Shown here: positions 17,999-27,645 of the stretch, in pieces | Layout of the letters: each line of letters begins with the position of its first letter | Numbering within the stretch: the first letter of the stretch is position 1 | Assembly: GCA_963831645.1 (NCBI GenBank) | Contig: CAWHQZ010000034.1 | Location: 124,001 to 188,000 of the forward strand | DNA: 64,000 nt | Reading direction: 5' to 3' | Source: CAWHQZ01 sp963831645 | GTDB taxonomy: Bacteria > Pseudomonadota > Alphaproteobacteria > Rhizobiales > Aestuariivirgaceae | Notes under the pieces: model-generated | What the model was told of the DNA's origin: nothing | What the model saw: the letters and a program-made list of their open reading frames with translations, nothing else | Databases searched by the model: none | Program-made: the position numbers and the translations under genes

Positions 17999-18651
17999 TG
18001 TTTTGCGGCGACGGGAAACGTCGCGATCGCGTGAACGATGCGCTCGATGGTGCCCTGCGCGAGTTCGGCCGGCCCGCCGCGACGGCTTCCTCCGGCCGGC
18101 TTCAGCGGACCGTCAACGAGCAACATGGCAATGCCGTGGATGGCCGCCCACGCGAACCGCAGCGCATCTTCGTCGGGCGGGGCGTTCTTCCTGGCGGAAC
18201 CGACGGCCGACACGAGTTCCGCGAAAGCCTCCTCACCCGCGCCCTGCAATCTCGCACTGCCTCGGTCGACCCGGGCTGAGTGGAACATCAGCGCAAGAAT
18301 TGCCGGATCGGCGATGGCGAAGGCGACATAGCCGCGGCCGATTCGCTCCAGGGCGGCCGGGCCCTCGACCCCCTGCCGCTCGGCGCGCATTTGAGCTGTC
18401 AGCCGCTCGAACCCGCGGGCGGCAACTTCGGTCAGGAGACCCGTCACGTCGCCGAAGTGGTGGCCCGGCGCACTATGCGTGACCCCGGCCTGCCTGGCGC
18501 ACTCGCGCAACGAAAAGGCATGGGTTCCCTTCTTGCGCACCAGCGCCTCCGCCGTCCGGACCAGGGCCTCGGAAAGGTCGCCATGATGATAGGGCCGCGG
18601 CGGCACGGGTGGAGCCTTGCGTCGCGAGCTGGCAGACCGGCGCTGTTTCAT
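17980..18651 (-). CDS. TetR/AcrR family transcriptional regulator
   Basis: A 223-residue regulator with a basic N-terminal tail, then a helix-turn-helix at residues 20-65 (YHHGDLSEALVRTAEALV, FSLRECARQAGVTHSAPGHHFGD). The remainder is the ligand-binding helical domain of the TetR_C_33/WHG type. It is divergent from the ABA4-like gene. A perfect palindrome, CGGTGTCAA-N7-TTGACACCG, lies 14 bases upstream of its start and is the likely operator for both directions. Its ligand is unknown. Confidence 0.88.
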   Translation of the reverse strand: MKQRRSASSRRKAPPVPPRPYHHGDLSEALVRTAEALVRKKGTHAFSLRECARQAGVTHSAPGHHFGDVTGLLTEVAARGFERLTAQMRAERQGVEGPAALERIGRGYVAFAIADPAILALMFHSARVDRGSARLQGAGEEAFAELVSAVGSARKNAPPDEDALRFAWAAIHGIAMLLVDGPLKPAGGSRRGGPAELAQGTIERIVHAIATFPVAAKHQSTRK

Positions 18652-18664
18652 GGCGTCATCTAGA

Positions 18665-18689
18665 CGGTGTCAAAATCATCTTGACACCG
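18665..18689. promoter_or_regulatory. predicted TetR operator
   Basis: CGGTGTCAA at 18665-18673 and its exact reverse complement TTGACACCG at 18681-18689 are separated by 7 bases. The site lies between the divergent TetR gene (start 18651) and the ABA4-like gene (start 18738). TTGACA at 18681 could also be a -35 element. A related half-site, CGGTGTCCA, lies at 18728-18736. Confidence 0.7.
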
Positions 18690-18737
18690 ACCAGATAGGA
18701 GCGCAAGAGGCTCACGATCGAGAGTGACGGTGTCCAG

Positions 18738-19199
18738 ATGGAGATGGAAGTGGCTACGGAAGCAATCACGCCAGCGAACCTGTTCAGCGCAGCCAATATG
18801 GTGGCCTTGGCCGGCTGGATCATGCTGGGGCTCGGCATCGTGTTCAAGTCGAAGATCCTGAAGGAGAGGCTGGCTGGCCTCGGGGTACCCCTTGTACTCG
18901 CCATCTGCTACACTGTCCTTATCGCGGTGTATTGGTCTCGCGCCAGCGGGGGCTTCTCGTCGCTTGATGCCGTCGCGGCCCTGTTTCAGTCACCCTGGCT
19001 GCTGCTGGCGGGCTGGACACACTACCTTGCCTTCGATCTCTTCATCGGCGCCTGGATCACCCGCGATGCCGAGACACTGGCGCTGTCGCGATGGGTGCTG
19101 CTTCCGGTGCTTCCCGCCGTCTTCCTGTTCGGGCCCGCCGGGCTGTTGCTCTGGTTCGCTCTGCGCACGGCGCTCAACGTCCGGCCAGCCACATCGTAA
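18738..19199 (+). CDS. ABA4-like (DUF4281) membrane protein
   Basis: A 153-residue membrane protein with four hydrophobic segments. The block WTHYLAFDLFIGAWITRDA is characteristic of the ABA4/DUF4281 family, named after the plant neoxanthin-synthesis protein. Bacterial members have no known role. Two close ATG codons (18738, 18744) are possible starts. It is followed after 32 bases by another membrane protein on the same strand and faces a TetR gene with a shared palindrome, so it is probably the regulated target. Confidence 0.8.
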   Translation: MEMEVATEAITPANLFSAANMVALAGWIMLGLGIVFKSKILKERLAGLGVPLVLAICYTVLIAVYWSRASGGFSSLDAVAALFQSPWLLLAGWTHYLAFDLFIGAWITRDAETLALSRWVLLPVLPAVFLFGPAGLLLWFALRTALNVRPATS

Positions 19200-19231
19200 C
19201 CGCCTGTCGCGCAACTGCGAGGAATTTGCTC

Positions 19232-20065
19232 ATGCCCGCCATTACCATCGCCCGGCCGGCCCCTGGCGCCAGCCTGCTGCAAGGCGCCTATCGCGGCCAG
19301 GCCATCCTGGCGGCGGGGGGAGTGCTTCTGCTGCTGATGATGATCCCGACGGCGCTCGCCGCCGGGCTTGATACTCGCACCCTCGACGGCATCAGCGTCT
19401 GGATCAAGCCGCTCAAGTTCCAGCTGTCGCTCGCGGTGCAGATGCTGACGGTGGCATTGCTGATGCAGTGCCTGCCGGAGGCGCAAAGCGGGACGTGGCG
19501 GGTCCGCGGTCCGGTCTTCGCAATCGTCGGCGCTTCCATGCTCGAGATCGTCTACATAACCCTGCAGGCGGCACGCGGCGAGGCATCACACTATAACGTC
19601 AGCACATCCATCGCCGCGCTCATGTATTACCTGATGGGGGTCGGCGCAGTTGTCATCGTTGCGTCCTCCGTCTGGATCGGCGTGCAGATCCTCCGTCACG
19701 GCTCTACCGCAAATGCGGTCGTGTTTGCCGCAGGCCTCGGCCTCATTTTGGGCGGCGTGGTCGGCGGAGTAACCGGGGCCTTCATGTCCGCGCAGCCCGG
19801 ACACTGGGTCGGAGGCTCGCTGACAGACTTCAATGGGTTGCCGATCTTCGGCTGGTCGCGCACCGGCGGTGATCTCCGGGTCGCGCATTTCTTCGGACTG
19901 CACCTCAGTCAAGTTTTACCAATGGCGGCATGGATCGGGAGCCGCAGTCTTCCCAAAGGCTATGTTCGACCCCTGGTCCTTGCGGTGGCGATTACCGGCA
20001 CCGTTTTTTCCGTCGCAGTATTTGCTCAGGCGGTGCTCGGCGCGCCGTTTGCAGTGGGCCGATGA
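19232..20065 (+). CDS. seven-helix membrane protein of unknown function
   Basis: A 277-residue protein with about seven hydrophobic helices. Conserved-looking polar positions are WIKPLKFQLSLAVQM, GVVGGVTGAF and DLRVAHFFGLHLSQVLP, where two His in a helix could bind a metal or pigment. I do not recognise a named family. ATG 19232 follows CGAGGA. It lies 32 bases after the ABA4-like gene and is probably cotranscribed with it under the TetR regulator. A role linked to isoprenoid or membrane lipid chemistry would be speculation. Confidence 0.65.
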   Translation: MPAITIARPAPGASLLQGAYRGQAILAAGGVLLLLMMIPTALAAGLDTRTLDGISVWIKPLKFQLSLAVQMLTVALLMQCLPEAQSGTWRVRGPVFAIVGASMLEIVYITLQAARGEASHYNVSTSIAALMYYLMGVGAVVIVASSVWIGVQILRHGSTANAVVFAAGLGLILGGVVGGVTGAFMSAQPGHWVGGSLTDFNGLPIFGWSRTGGDLRVAHFFGLHLSQVLPMAAWIGSRSLPKGYVRPLVLAVAITGTVFSVAVFAQAVLGAPFAVGR

Positions 20066-20088
20066 ACGGTAACCGCCGCTGCTGAAAG

Positions 20089-20349
20089 TCAGCGGGAGCG
20101 AAGGCCCCTTCTTGCCGATTGCCTGCTGGCGCGTTCGAGTTCGCGGACGGGATCTATGGACCAGGCAAGACGCATGGCGGAAAGGACGTCCATCCGCGTG
20201 AGCCCGATGTCGGACAGCATGTAGTCGTCAAGGTCAAGCAACCGCTGTAGCTGGCGGCGCTTTCGCCAGTTTGAGAACGCGCGCTGGATCCGACCGAGGA
20301 CGGAAGCGCCGCCCAAGGCCTGAGCTTCGAAAGCTGTGTATTCGCGCAT
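20089..20349 (-). CDS. DUF1127 small basic protein
   Basis: An 86-residue protein with a C-terminal DUF1127 motif: FSNWRKRRQLQRLLDLDDYMLSDIGLTRMDV. Such Arg-rich proteins are common in rhizobia and some bind RNA or affect phosphate and C1 metabolism, but the role of this one is unknown. I choose ATG 20349 (MREYTAFEAQ) because GGAG precedes it at good spacing. An in-frame ATG at 20388 would place a perfect 16-base palindrome inside the coding region. It is divergent from a MocR-type regulator, which probably controls it. Confidence 0.82.
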   Translation of the reverse strand: MREYTAFEAQALGGASVLGRIQRAFSNWRKRRQLQRLLDLDDYMLSDIGLTRMDVLSAMRLAWSIDPVRELERASRQSARRGLRSR

Positions 20350-20362
20350 GGCCTGGCTCCAT

Positions 20363-20378
20363 ATTGTATCGATACAAT
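20363..20378. promoter_or_regulatory. predicted MocR operator, perfect 16-base palindrome
   Basis: ATTGTATCGATACAAT is a perfect palindrome located 14 bases upstream of the preferred DUF1127 start and about 80 bases from the MocR start. Its position is right for control of the DUF1127 gene. Confidence 0.7.
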
Positions 20379-20450
20379 CTTTCGCCATTTTTGTGGTTTT
20401 TTCTTAATGTCTTCATCTTATTTGTTGTGATTGTTCGCGTCAATTGATAG

Positions 20451-20467
20451 ATTGTAACCATGACAAT
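20451..20467. promoter_or_regulatory. second ATTGT/ACAAT site over the MocR start codon
   Basis: ATTGT at 20451-20455 and ACAAT at 20463-20467 form an inverted pair with 7 bases between, against 6 in the 20363 palindrome. The pair spans the MocR start codon (20460), suggesting autoregulation. Confidence 0.5.
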
Positions 20468-21857
20468 TTGGGTGCCTGAGCTGGCCGGTAACCGGCCGCG
20501 CTACCAGGCCTTGGCCGATGCGATTGCCGCCGATCTCGAGTCCGGCAAGCTCAACCCGGGCGATCGGCTACCCGCCCATCGCGATCTCGCCTGGCGATTG
20601 GGCCTGACCGTCGGCACCATAACCCGGGGCTACCAGGAAGCGGCGCGGCGCGGGCTCCTGGTCGGCGAGGTCGGGCGCGGCAGCTTTCTCAGGGGGCCGG
20701 CGTCACGCCCATCGGCCACGCCGATTGTGCCCTCCTCGGATAGCGGGGCTGTCAACATGTATGTGGCGACCCCTCCCCGGGTGGCATCCCATTCGAACTT
20801 CGACGCGGCGTTGCTGGAGGTAGCCCAGGACCCCGACCGCTTGGCGCTGCTCGACTACGCACCGCCGGGCGGCACCCCCGAGCAGCGGCGCATGGGCGCC
20901 TCATGGCTTGCCAGATGCGGCGTTGGCGTGTCGCCAAGCCAGGTAGTGCTGGCCGCTGGAGGCCATGGAGCCCTTGTTGCATGTCTGGCGGGTGTGGCGC
21001 GGGCGGGGGACGATGTTCTGGTTGAGCCCCTCACCTACCCTACCATCCAGCCGCTGGCGCGAATGCTCGGCCTCAAGCTGCACGCACTGCAAATGGACGA
21101 TGACGGCATCGTCGTCGGTTCCGTCGGGCGAGCGTGCAGCCACGGCAATGCGAAGTTTCTGTATCTCGTGCCCACCCTGCACAATCCGCTGAGCGTCACC
21201 TTGCCGGAGGAACGCCGACACGCCATCGTCGAGATCGCGCGCCGTCACGACCTGACGATCATCGAAGACGACGTCTTCCGCCTGGTTGCGAACGAACAGC
21301 AGCCGCCGGCCTTGTTCTCCCTGGCGCCGGAACGGTGCTACTACATTTCCAGCCTGTCCAAGTCCGTTGCCCCGGGTCTGCGGTGCGGGTTTCTCGCCAC
21401 ACCGGTCGGCATGGCAGATGCAATCGCCAGGCAGCAGATGGTCGCAGGAGCGCGCACCACCAGCCTCGCCATTGAGGTGGCGCGATACTGGGCCGCCAGC
21501 GGCACGATGGACGGCGTGCTCAAGGACATCCGGATGGAGCTTGCGGAGCGTCAGGCGATGGTGAGCACGATCTTTGCCGGTGTCGATATACAGACGGCGC
21601 CGGGTTCGCTGTTCTTCTGGCTGCCGCTGCCCCGGAAGTGGCGGGCCGTGGAGTTCGCATCGGCCGCTGAAGCGAGGGGAATCAGGGTGACACCGGGCAT
21701 GGCCTTTGCAACTGGCGGCTTTCGGTCCGAGGCCGACCATGCGGTCAGAGTTTGCATCGGGGCGGTGCGTACGCGCGGGGCGCTCGCGGACGGGCTGGCA
21801 CAGATAAGGCGCCTGATGGAGGAAAGTCCCGAGGACAACTTCCGGGCTATCGCCTGA
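20460..21857 (+). CDS. MocR-type regulator (GntR HTH plus aminotransferase domain)
   Basis: A 465-residue PLP-dependent transcription factor. The N-terminal winged helix (residues 10-75) has GDRLPAHRDLAWRLGLTVGT and ends with GEVGRGSFL. The large C-terminal domain is aminotransferase class I-like: YLVPTLHNPLSVTLP, then IIEDDVFR, and the Schiff-base Lys in YYISSLSKSVAPGLRCGF. MocR proteins sense amino acids or vitamin B6-related ligands and usually control a divergent gene. Here that is the DUF1127 gene across 110 AT-rich bases containing two ATTGT/ACAAT sites. Confidence 0.9.
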   Translation: MTIWVPELAGNRPRYQALADAIAADLESGKLNPGDRLPAHRDLAWRLGLTVGTITRGYQEAARRGLLVGEVGRGSFLRGPASRPSATPIVPSSDSGAVNMYVATPPRVASHSNFDAALLEVAQDPDRLALLDYAPPGGTPEQRRMGASWLARCGVGVSPSQVVLAAGGHGALVACLAGVARAGDDVLVEPLTYPTIQPLARMLGLKLHALQMDDDGIVVGSVGRACSHGNAKFLYLVPTLHNPLSVTLPEERRHAIVEIARRHDLTIIEDDVFRLVANEQQPPALFSLAPERCYYISSLSKSVAPGLRCGFLATPVGMADAIARQQMVAGARTTSLAIEVARYWAASGTMDGVLKDIRMELAERQAMVSTIFAGVDIQTAPGSLFFWLPLPRKWRAVEFASAAEARGIRVTPGMAFATGGFRSEADHAVRVCIGAVRTRGALADGLAQIRRLMEESPEDNFRAIA

Positions 21858-21940
21858 AGTTAAATACTTAGATATTTCAATGAGATAATCTAACACGCGC
21901 AGACCGGATACGGCGCCTGCATAAAATTGCCTTCTGCCAC

Positions 21941-21969
21941 TTGACGCGCGCCTTGGTTCCCCTTATGTC
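21941..21969 (+). promoter_or_regulatory. groESL promoter, housekeeping type
   Basis: TTGACG at 21941-21946 and TATGTC at 21964-21969 with a 17-base spacer match a vegetative sigma promoter. The CIRCE element begins 10 bases downstream, so transcription starts close to or within it. Confidence 0.7.
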
Positions 21970-21979
21970 ACGGCCGCTG

Positions 21980-22006
21980 TTAGCAGTCACCCGACATGAG
22001 TGCTAG
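21980..22006 (+). promoter_or_regulatory. CIRCE element (HrcA operator)
   Basis: TTAGCAGTC-N9-GAGTGCTAG closely matches the CIRCE consensus TTAGCACTC-N9-GAGTGCTAA, with one change in each arm. It lies between the promoter and groES, 75 bases before the start codon. HrcA bound here would block transcription when not stressed. The altered arms may make binding weaker than at a perfect site. Confidence 0.88.
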
Positions 22007-22081
22007 CCGCAGTGCCGGATGACATTTCGAGACATCCGGCCGGAACCAGCAACCAGTTGACGTCAAACGAGGAGTAGACGC

Positions 22082-22396
22082 ATGAAATTCCGTCCTCTGC
22101 ACGACCGTGTGGTCGTTCGCCGGGTCGATGAAGACACGAAATCAAAAGGCGGCATCATTATTCCCGACACCGCTCAGGAAAAGCCCATGCAGGGCGAGAT
22201 CATTGCGGTCGGCCCGGGCGGCCGCGACGAGACCGGCAAGCTCATTCCAATCGATGTGAAGGCCGGAGACATGGTGATTTTCGGCAAGTGGTCCGGCACC
22301 GAGGTGAAGATCGAGGGCGTCGAGTACCTGATCATGAAGGAAAGCGACATCATGGGCGTGCTTCAGGTCAAGGCGACCACCAAGAAGGCCGCCTGA
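22082..22396 (+). CDS. groES: co-chaperonin GroES
   Basis: The 104-residue lid of the GroEL chamber. It has the opening KFRPLHDRVVVRRVDED, the mobile loop with SKGGIIIPDTAQEKPMQGE, and VGPGGRD in the roof. The start has GAGGAG upstream. It is 46 bases before groEL and is controlled by the promoter and CIRCE element just upstream. Confidence 0.97.
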   Translation: MKFRPLHDRVVVRRVDEDTKSKGGIIIPDTAQEKPMQGEIIAVGPGGRDETGKLIPIDVKAGDMVIFGKWSGTEVKIEGVEYLIMKESDIMGVLQVKATTKKAA

Positions 22397-22442
22397 TCAG
22401 TCACCAATCGAAAATCAGCCAATTCAGTAGAGGATAAAGCTT

Positions 22443-24080
<1,638 letters not shown>

Positions 24081-24103
24081 AATAGGTCAGTCCAGTGAGT
24101 AAC

Positions 24104-24142
24104 GGGCCGTTCCGGGACTACCGGGACGGCCCTTTTCCTTTT
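24104..24142 (+). terminator. intrinsic terminator after groEL
   Basis: A 12-base-pair stem (GGGCCGTTCCGG with CCGGGACGGCCC, one G-U pair) with a 5-base loop is followed by TTTTCCTTTT. It overlaps the last codons of the convergent MarR gene. Confidence 0.85.
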
Positions 24143-24600
24143 CGGCTGGCCAACTCACGCTCCGTAAGCCTGCCCAGCAGACCAGCGAGCAGCGTGGCTT
24201 CCGCATCGCTCAGCGCGGCGCCGAAACGGCGCCGGACCGATGCCGCATAGGCGGGCCACATGGCCCGCCGCAGTTCGCGGCCGCTTTCGGTGATGAAAAG
24301 CCGCTGGCCGCGTCCGTCCTCGGCAACGGCCGCACGCTTGACGTGACCCGCCCGGGTCAGCCGATCGACCAGGCGCGAAAGATTGTACTGGGCGAGCAGA
24401 ATCTCCTTTTGCAGCTCGAACGGCCGCAGTCCCTGTTCGCCCGCCCGGTCCAGCTCGAGGAGCACGTCATACCAGGCGAGGGTCGGAAAGCCCTGATGCC
24501 GGAGGTCGGCCTCGACTGCTGAGAAGACAGTCTGCCCGGCCCGGATTAGCCGCGCCCAGGCATGCATGATGGGATCCGATTTCGAGGACCGAGCCAGCAT
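24118..24600 (-). CDS. MarR family regulator
   Basis: A 160-residue winged-helix regulator. Helix-turn-helix and wing are visible as PFELQKEILLAQYNLSRLVDRLTRAGHVKR and EDGRGQRLFITESGREL. It faces the glutathione transferase gene across 115 bases that carry two ATGCAT-type sites, so it probably represses that gene and itself. MarR proteins respond to aromatic or oxidising compounds, which fits a transferase partner. ATG 24600 is the first good start; 24567 is also possible. Confidence 0.88.
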   Translation of the reverse strand: MLARSSKSDPIMHAWARLIRAGQTVFSAVEADLRHQGFPTLAWYDVLLELDRAGEQGLRPFELQKEILLAQYNLSRLVDRLTRAGHVKRAAVAEDGRGQRLFITESGRELRRAMWPAYAASVRRRFGAALSDAEATLLAGLLGRLTERELASRKGKGPSR

Positions 24601-24647
24601 TCGTCAACCCTATCCGCTCGCTGCATCTGCATCAATCTTGACAGTGC

Positions 24648-24689
24648 ATGCATATGCATCTACATGTGCCTACTTACATGCGAATGCAT
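24648..24689. promoter_or_regulatory. two MarR-type operator sites
   Basis: ATGCATATGCAT at 24648-24659 is a perfect 12-base palindrome. ATGCGAATGCAT at 24678-24689 differs at two central bases. They are 30 bases apart, about three helical turns. TTGACA at 24638-24643 partly precedes the first site, so the sites would cover a promoter running towards the transferase gene. Confidence 0.65.
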
Positions 24690-24714
24690 CCAGATGGGAG
24701 AACGGAGAAATCAG

Positions 24715-25397
24715 ATGACCGACCAACCTACGCTGGTATCGTTCGATCTCTGCCCGTATGTGCAGCGGGCGGCGATCGTGCTTGCTGAAAAAGCCGTCGC
24801 CTTCACGCGAACTCGAAGTCGACCTTGCCGACAAGCCGGACTGGTTCAATGCAATCTCGCCCCTGGGCAAGGCGCCGCTGCTCAAGATCGGCGACACGGT
24901 GTTGTTCGAAAGCGGGCCGATCGTCGAATATCTCGACGAAATTCACGGCGCCCCGCTGCACCCGCGCGACCCGCTCGAGAGAGCGCGGCATCGCGGCTGG
25001 ATGGAGCTCGCCTCCTCGGCGCTTGCCGACATCTGGACTTCTCGAAACCACGCCGGACGCCAAGATGTTCAGTGCCGCGGAAGCTGCCCTGCGCCAGAAG
25101 CTCACACGCATCGACGCGGCGTTGGGCGAGGGACCATTTTTTGCCGGCCTGCAGTTTTCGCTGGTCGATGCGGTATGGGCGCCGGTGTTCCGCTACCTCG
25201 ACGCCTTCGAGACACTGGCCGGCCTTGCACCGGCGGAGAGATGCGCGAGACTTCTTGCATGGCGCGGTGCACTGGCCCACCGGTCTTCCGTGCAGCGCGC
25301 CGTGGCGGCGGATTACCCGGCCAGGCTCGAAGCGTTTCTGCGCCGCCAGCCATCGCACCTTTCGCAACTGATCACGCGGATGAAAAATGCCGCGTGA
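24715..25397 (+). pseudogene. glutathione S-transferase, two frameshifts
   Basis: The N-terminal thioredoxin-like domain begins LVSFDLCPYVQRAAIVLAEK and, after a frame change, continues LEVDLADKPDWFNAISPLGK and ESGPIVEYLDE, the glutathione-binding segment. The helical C-terminal domain (LRQKLTRIDAALGEGPFFAG, SLVDAVWAPVFRY) is in the third frame. One extra A near 24810-24811 and one at 25037 account for both breaks. Removal gives FTRLEVDLAD and DIWLLETTPDAK, and a normal length of about 227 residues. CPY near residue 13 suggests a Cys-type (omega or beta-like) active site. It is likely controlled by the divergent MarR protein. The breaks may be sequence errors. Confidence 0.85.
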
Positions 25398-25833
25398 TCA
25401 ACTTCGGCTGCAGCCTACGTGGCCCGCGCCTTCTCATCCAATTTTGCAACTTCGAGCCCAATTCGCGGCGCTTCGTTTTCGCCCTTCCGGAGTTCCCTAG
25501 CCGAAGCGCGTTCCAAAGTTCCAAAGCCCCGAAGCGTCTCGCAAAAACCTTTCTCGATTCGGATACGAAACGATGCCGGGATTGGATTCCGTGCGCGAAA
25601 CAGATTCACTAGCGATTGTAAACATCTAGGCATTTCTGTCGTCCTCAACCAGTCGTTCCGCTCTCGCAGCAACTTCGGAGGAGACTGATTTCAGTTTGTT
25701 ATGGCTCGACCATTGCCCGGATTCCCATCTGAGGAAGTACTTGAGCGCGCGCCGCGAACCGGCGCTCAACAGCGGGCAAATGTCCGGGGGAGCGCGCCGT
25801 TGTTGGGACGGCCGGCAGCACTAGCCCCACTAG
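25398..25833. other. 436-base gap, no recognisable gene
   Basis: Open frames on both strands are short and show no family motif. Small inverted repeats occur (GCGCTTCG near 25479 against CGAAGCGC near 25502), and the direct repeat TTCCAAAG is present near 25511-25525. I see no promoter or RNA gene that I could support. Confidence 0.5.
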
Positions 25834-27520
25834 CTAGCGTAGCAGGCCCATCTGCACCAGTAGGCTACGCGGAATGCAGGCGCCGTAACGGCGGCCCGGC
25901 TGGACGACGCGCTTAAAGCATTTTTCGTCACGGGACGGGCGGACAACAACTCTGCCGCTGACCGCCGCCATCTTCGTCTCAAGAGAGGGCGTCTGCCCCT
26001 GCCCTCCCTGGCCGCGTGCCGGGTTCGGCATTCCTGCTTTAACCGCAGGGCCGACTCCAGCACGCGCGGGCTTGGGTTCTGAGCGCGTCGGTGATTTGCT
26101 AGCCGCCATCGCCTCCACCTCGGGAGAAGACTTCGGCACCTCCCGGCCTTGGGCCGGCTCAGGCACGCCCGCCTTCACCGCGACGTCGACAGCAGCAATA
26201 TTTGATCTCGAAACGGCGCGCTTCGGTGATTTGCTGACCGCCATCGTCTCCACTTCCGGAGAAGACTCCGGCTTGGGCACTCCCGCCTTTGCCGCGATGC
26301 CGACGGCGGCAACTTTTGAGCTCGACAAGGCGCGTTTCGGGGATTTGCTGACCGCCATCGCCTCCACCTGGGGAGAACACTTGGGCCGGCTCAGGCACTC
26401 CCGCCTTCACCGCGACGCCAACGGCGGCAACATTTGATCTCGGCACCGCACGCTTCGGTGATTTGCTGACCGCCATCGCCTCCACCTCGGAAGAAGACTT
26501 CGGCACCCCCCGGCCTTGGGCCGGCTCAGGCACTCCCGCCTTCACCGCGACATCAAGAGCAGCAACATTTGCTCTCGAAACGGCCCGCTTCGGTAATTTG
26601 CTGACCGCCATCGCCTCCACTTCGGGAGAAGACTCCTGCTTGGGCACTCCCGCCTTCGCCGCGACGCCGACAGCGGCAACATTTGATCCCGGCACTGCAC
26701 GCTTCGGTGATTTGCTGACCGCCATCGCCTCCACCTCCGGAGAAGGCTCCGGCAGCCCCCGGCCTTGGGCCGGCTCAGTAACTTCCGCCTTCGCCGCGAC
26801 GTCGAGAGCGGCAACATTTGAGCTCGACACGGCGCGCGACAGCACCTTGCCGACCTCCATCGTCGTTACCTCGCGAGAAGCCCTCCGCACGCTCGGGTCA
26901 AGAGTGGGCTTCTGCCCTGCTCCGTTTGTCGCCACGCCTGCGGCGGCAATCAGGGTTGGTTTCGATTTTGCAGCCTTGAGCTTAACCTCCGCCTGGGCGA
27001 GATGGGTCCGCACCCGTTGGCAGTATGTCTTCGACCGCGCCGAGAAACGAGTTTCGCCGTGGCCAGCGCGGTATTTCATGACAGTCTTGCAGAGATCGCC
27101 GCCTGCCAGCCGCCAGGCAACGCCGAGATAGCGTGCGCCGTAAAGGATGTTGATCTCGGGATCAGCCAGGCTCGCCAGTGATCCTTTGAAGCCCATGAAC
27201 GCCGCGGTCGCCGGCAGGAGTTGCATGAGGCCGACTTCGCCCGCTCGACCTCGTGCCTTCCAGTCATAGCTACTCTCCACCGCCATGATGGCATCGACGA
27301 GTTCGAAGGGAATTCCATTACGCTCTGCCTCTGCACGGCCGATCTGCCGGTAGAGATCCTCACCACTGTGAAGCTCGATAAGCGGCGGGCGCGCCGCCGC
27401 GTTCGACGGCATCGCGAAAATACAAAGGAGCACCGCGACGCGACCCCAACACATTTGTCTCAGCCCCCGCTTTGGCATGCCGCACAGGCAGCGCATTGGC
27501 AGATGGCCTTCCGCCGGCAA
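25834..27520 (-). pseudogene. lytic transglycosylase with repetitive C-terminal tail, frameshifted in the repeats
   Basis: An N-terminal signal segment (VAVLLCIFAMPSNAAA) is followed by a soluble lytic transglycosylase domain: the catalytic Glu in AIMAVESSYDW, then GEVGLMQLLPATAAFMG and INILYGARYLG. The enzyme would cleave peptidoglycan glycan strands in the periplasm. After residue 180 comes a low-complexity tail of repeated units containing MAVSKSPKRAV, NVAAVGVA and KAGVPEPAQ. Near 26380 one unit lacks 17 bases, which shifts the frame and gives an early stop at 26159. The original frame resumes and ends at 25834 with a Cys/Arg-rich end. The SLT domain itself is intact. Start could be 27520, 27496 or 27478. 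Confidence 0.8.
26089..26900. repeat. alternating 135/114-base tandem repeats in the transglycosylase tail
   Basis: The anchor GATTTGCTGACCGCC (plus strand) recurs at 26093, 26228, 26342, 26460, 26595 and 26709. Intervals are 135, 114, 118, 135 and 114 bases, that is, units of 45 and 38 codons. The 118-base interval is a 135-base unit lacking 17 bases, which causes the frameshift. Further degenerate units lie on both sides. Confidence 0.9.
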
Positions 27521-27645
27521 GCGCCGATTCAGATCAGCGGCAGCCAGAGCTTAGAGCACATCCCGCCAAATGCGCACAATCATCGAACAGGTCTCGTCGG
27601 GGGAGCGATCCGGCCTCGGCCGTTTCCCAGTTTCCGGAAATACTG

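Noticed and set aside
26089..26900. CRISPR-like array
   Set aside because: The repeats are 114 and 135 bases, encode protein repeats in frame with a transglycosylase, and have no unique spacers.
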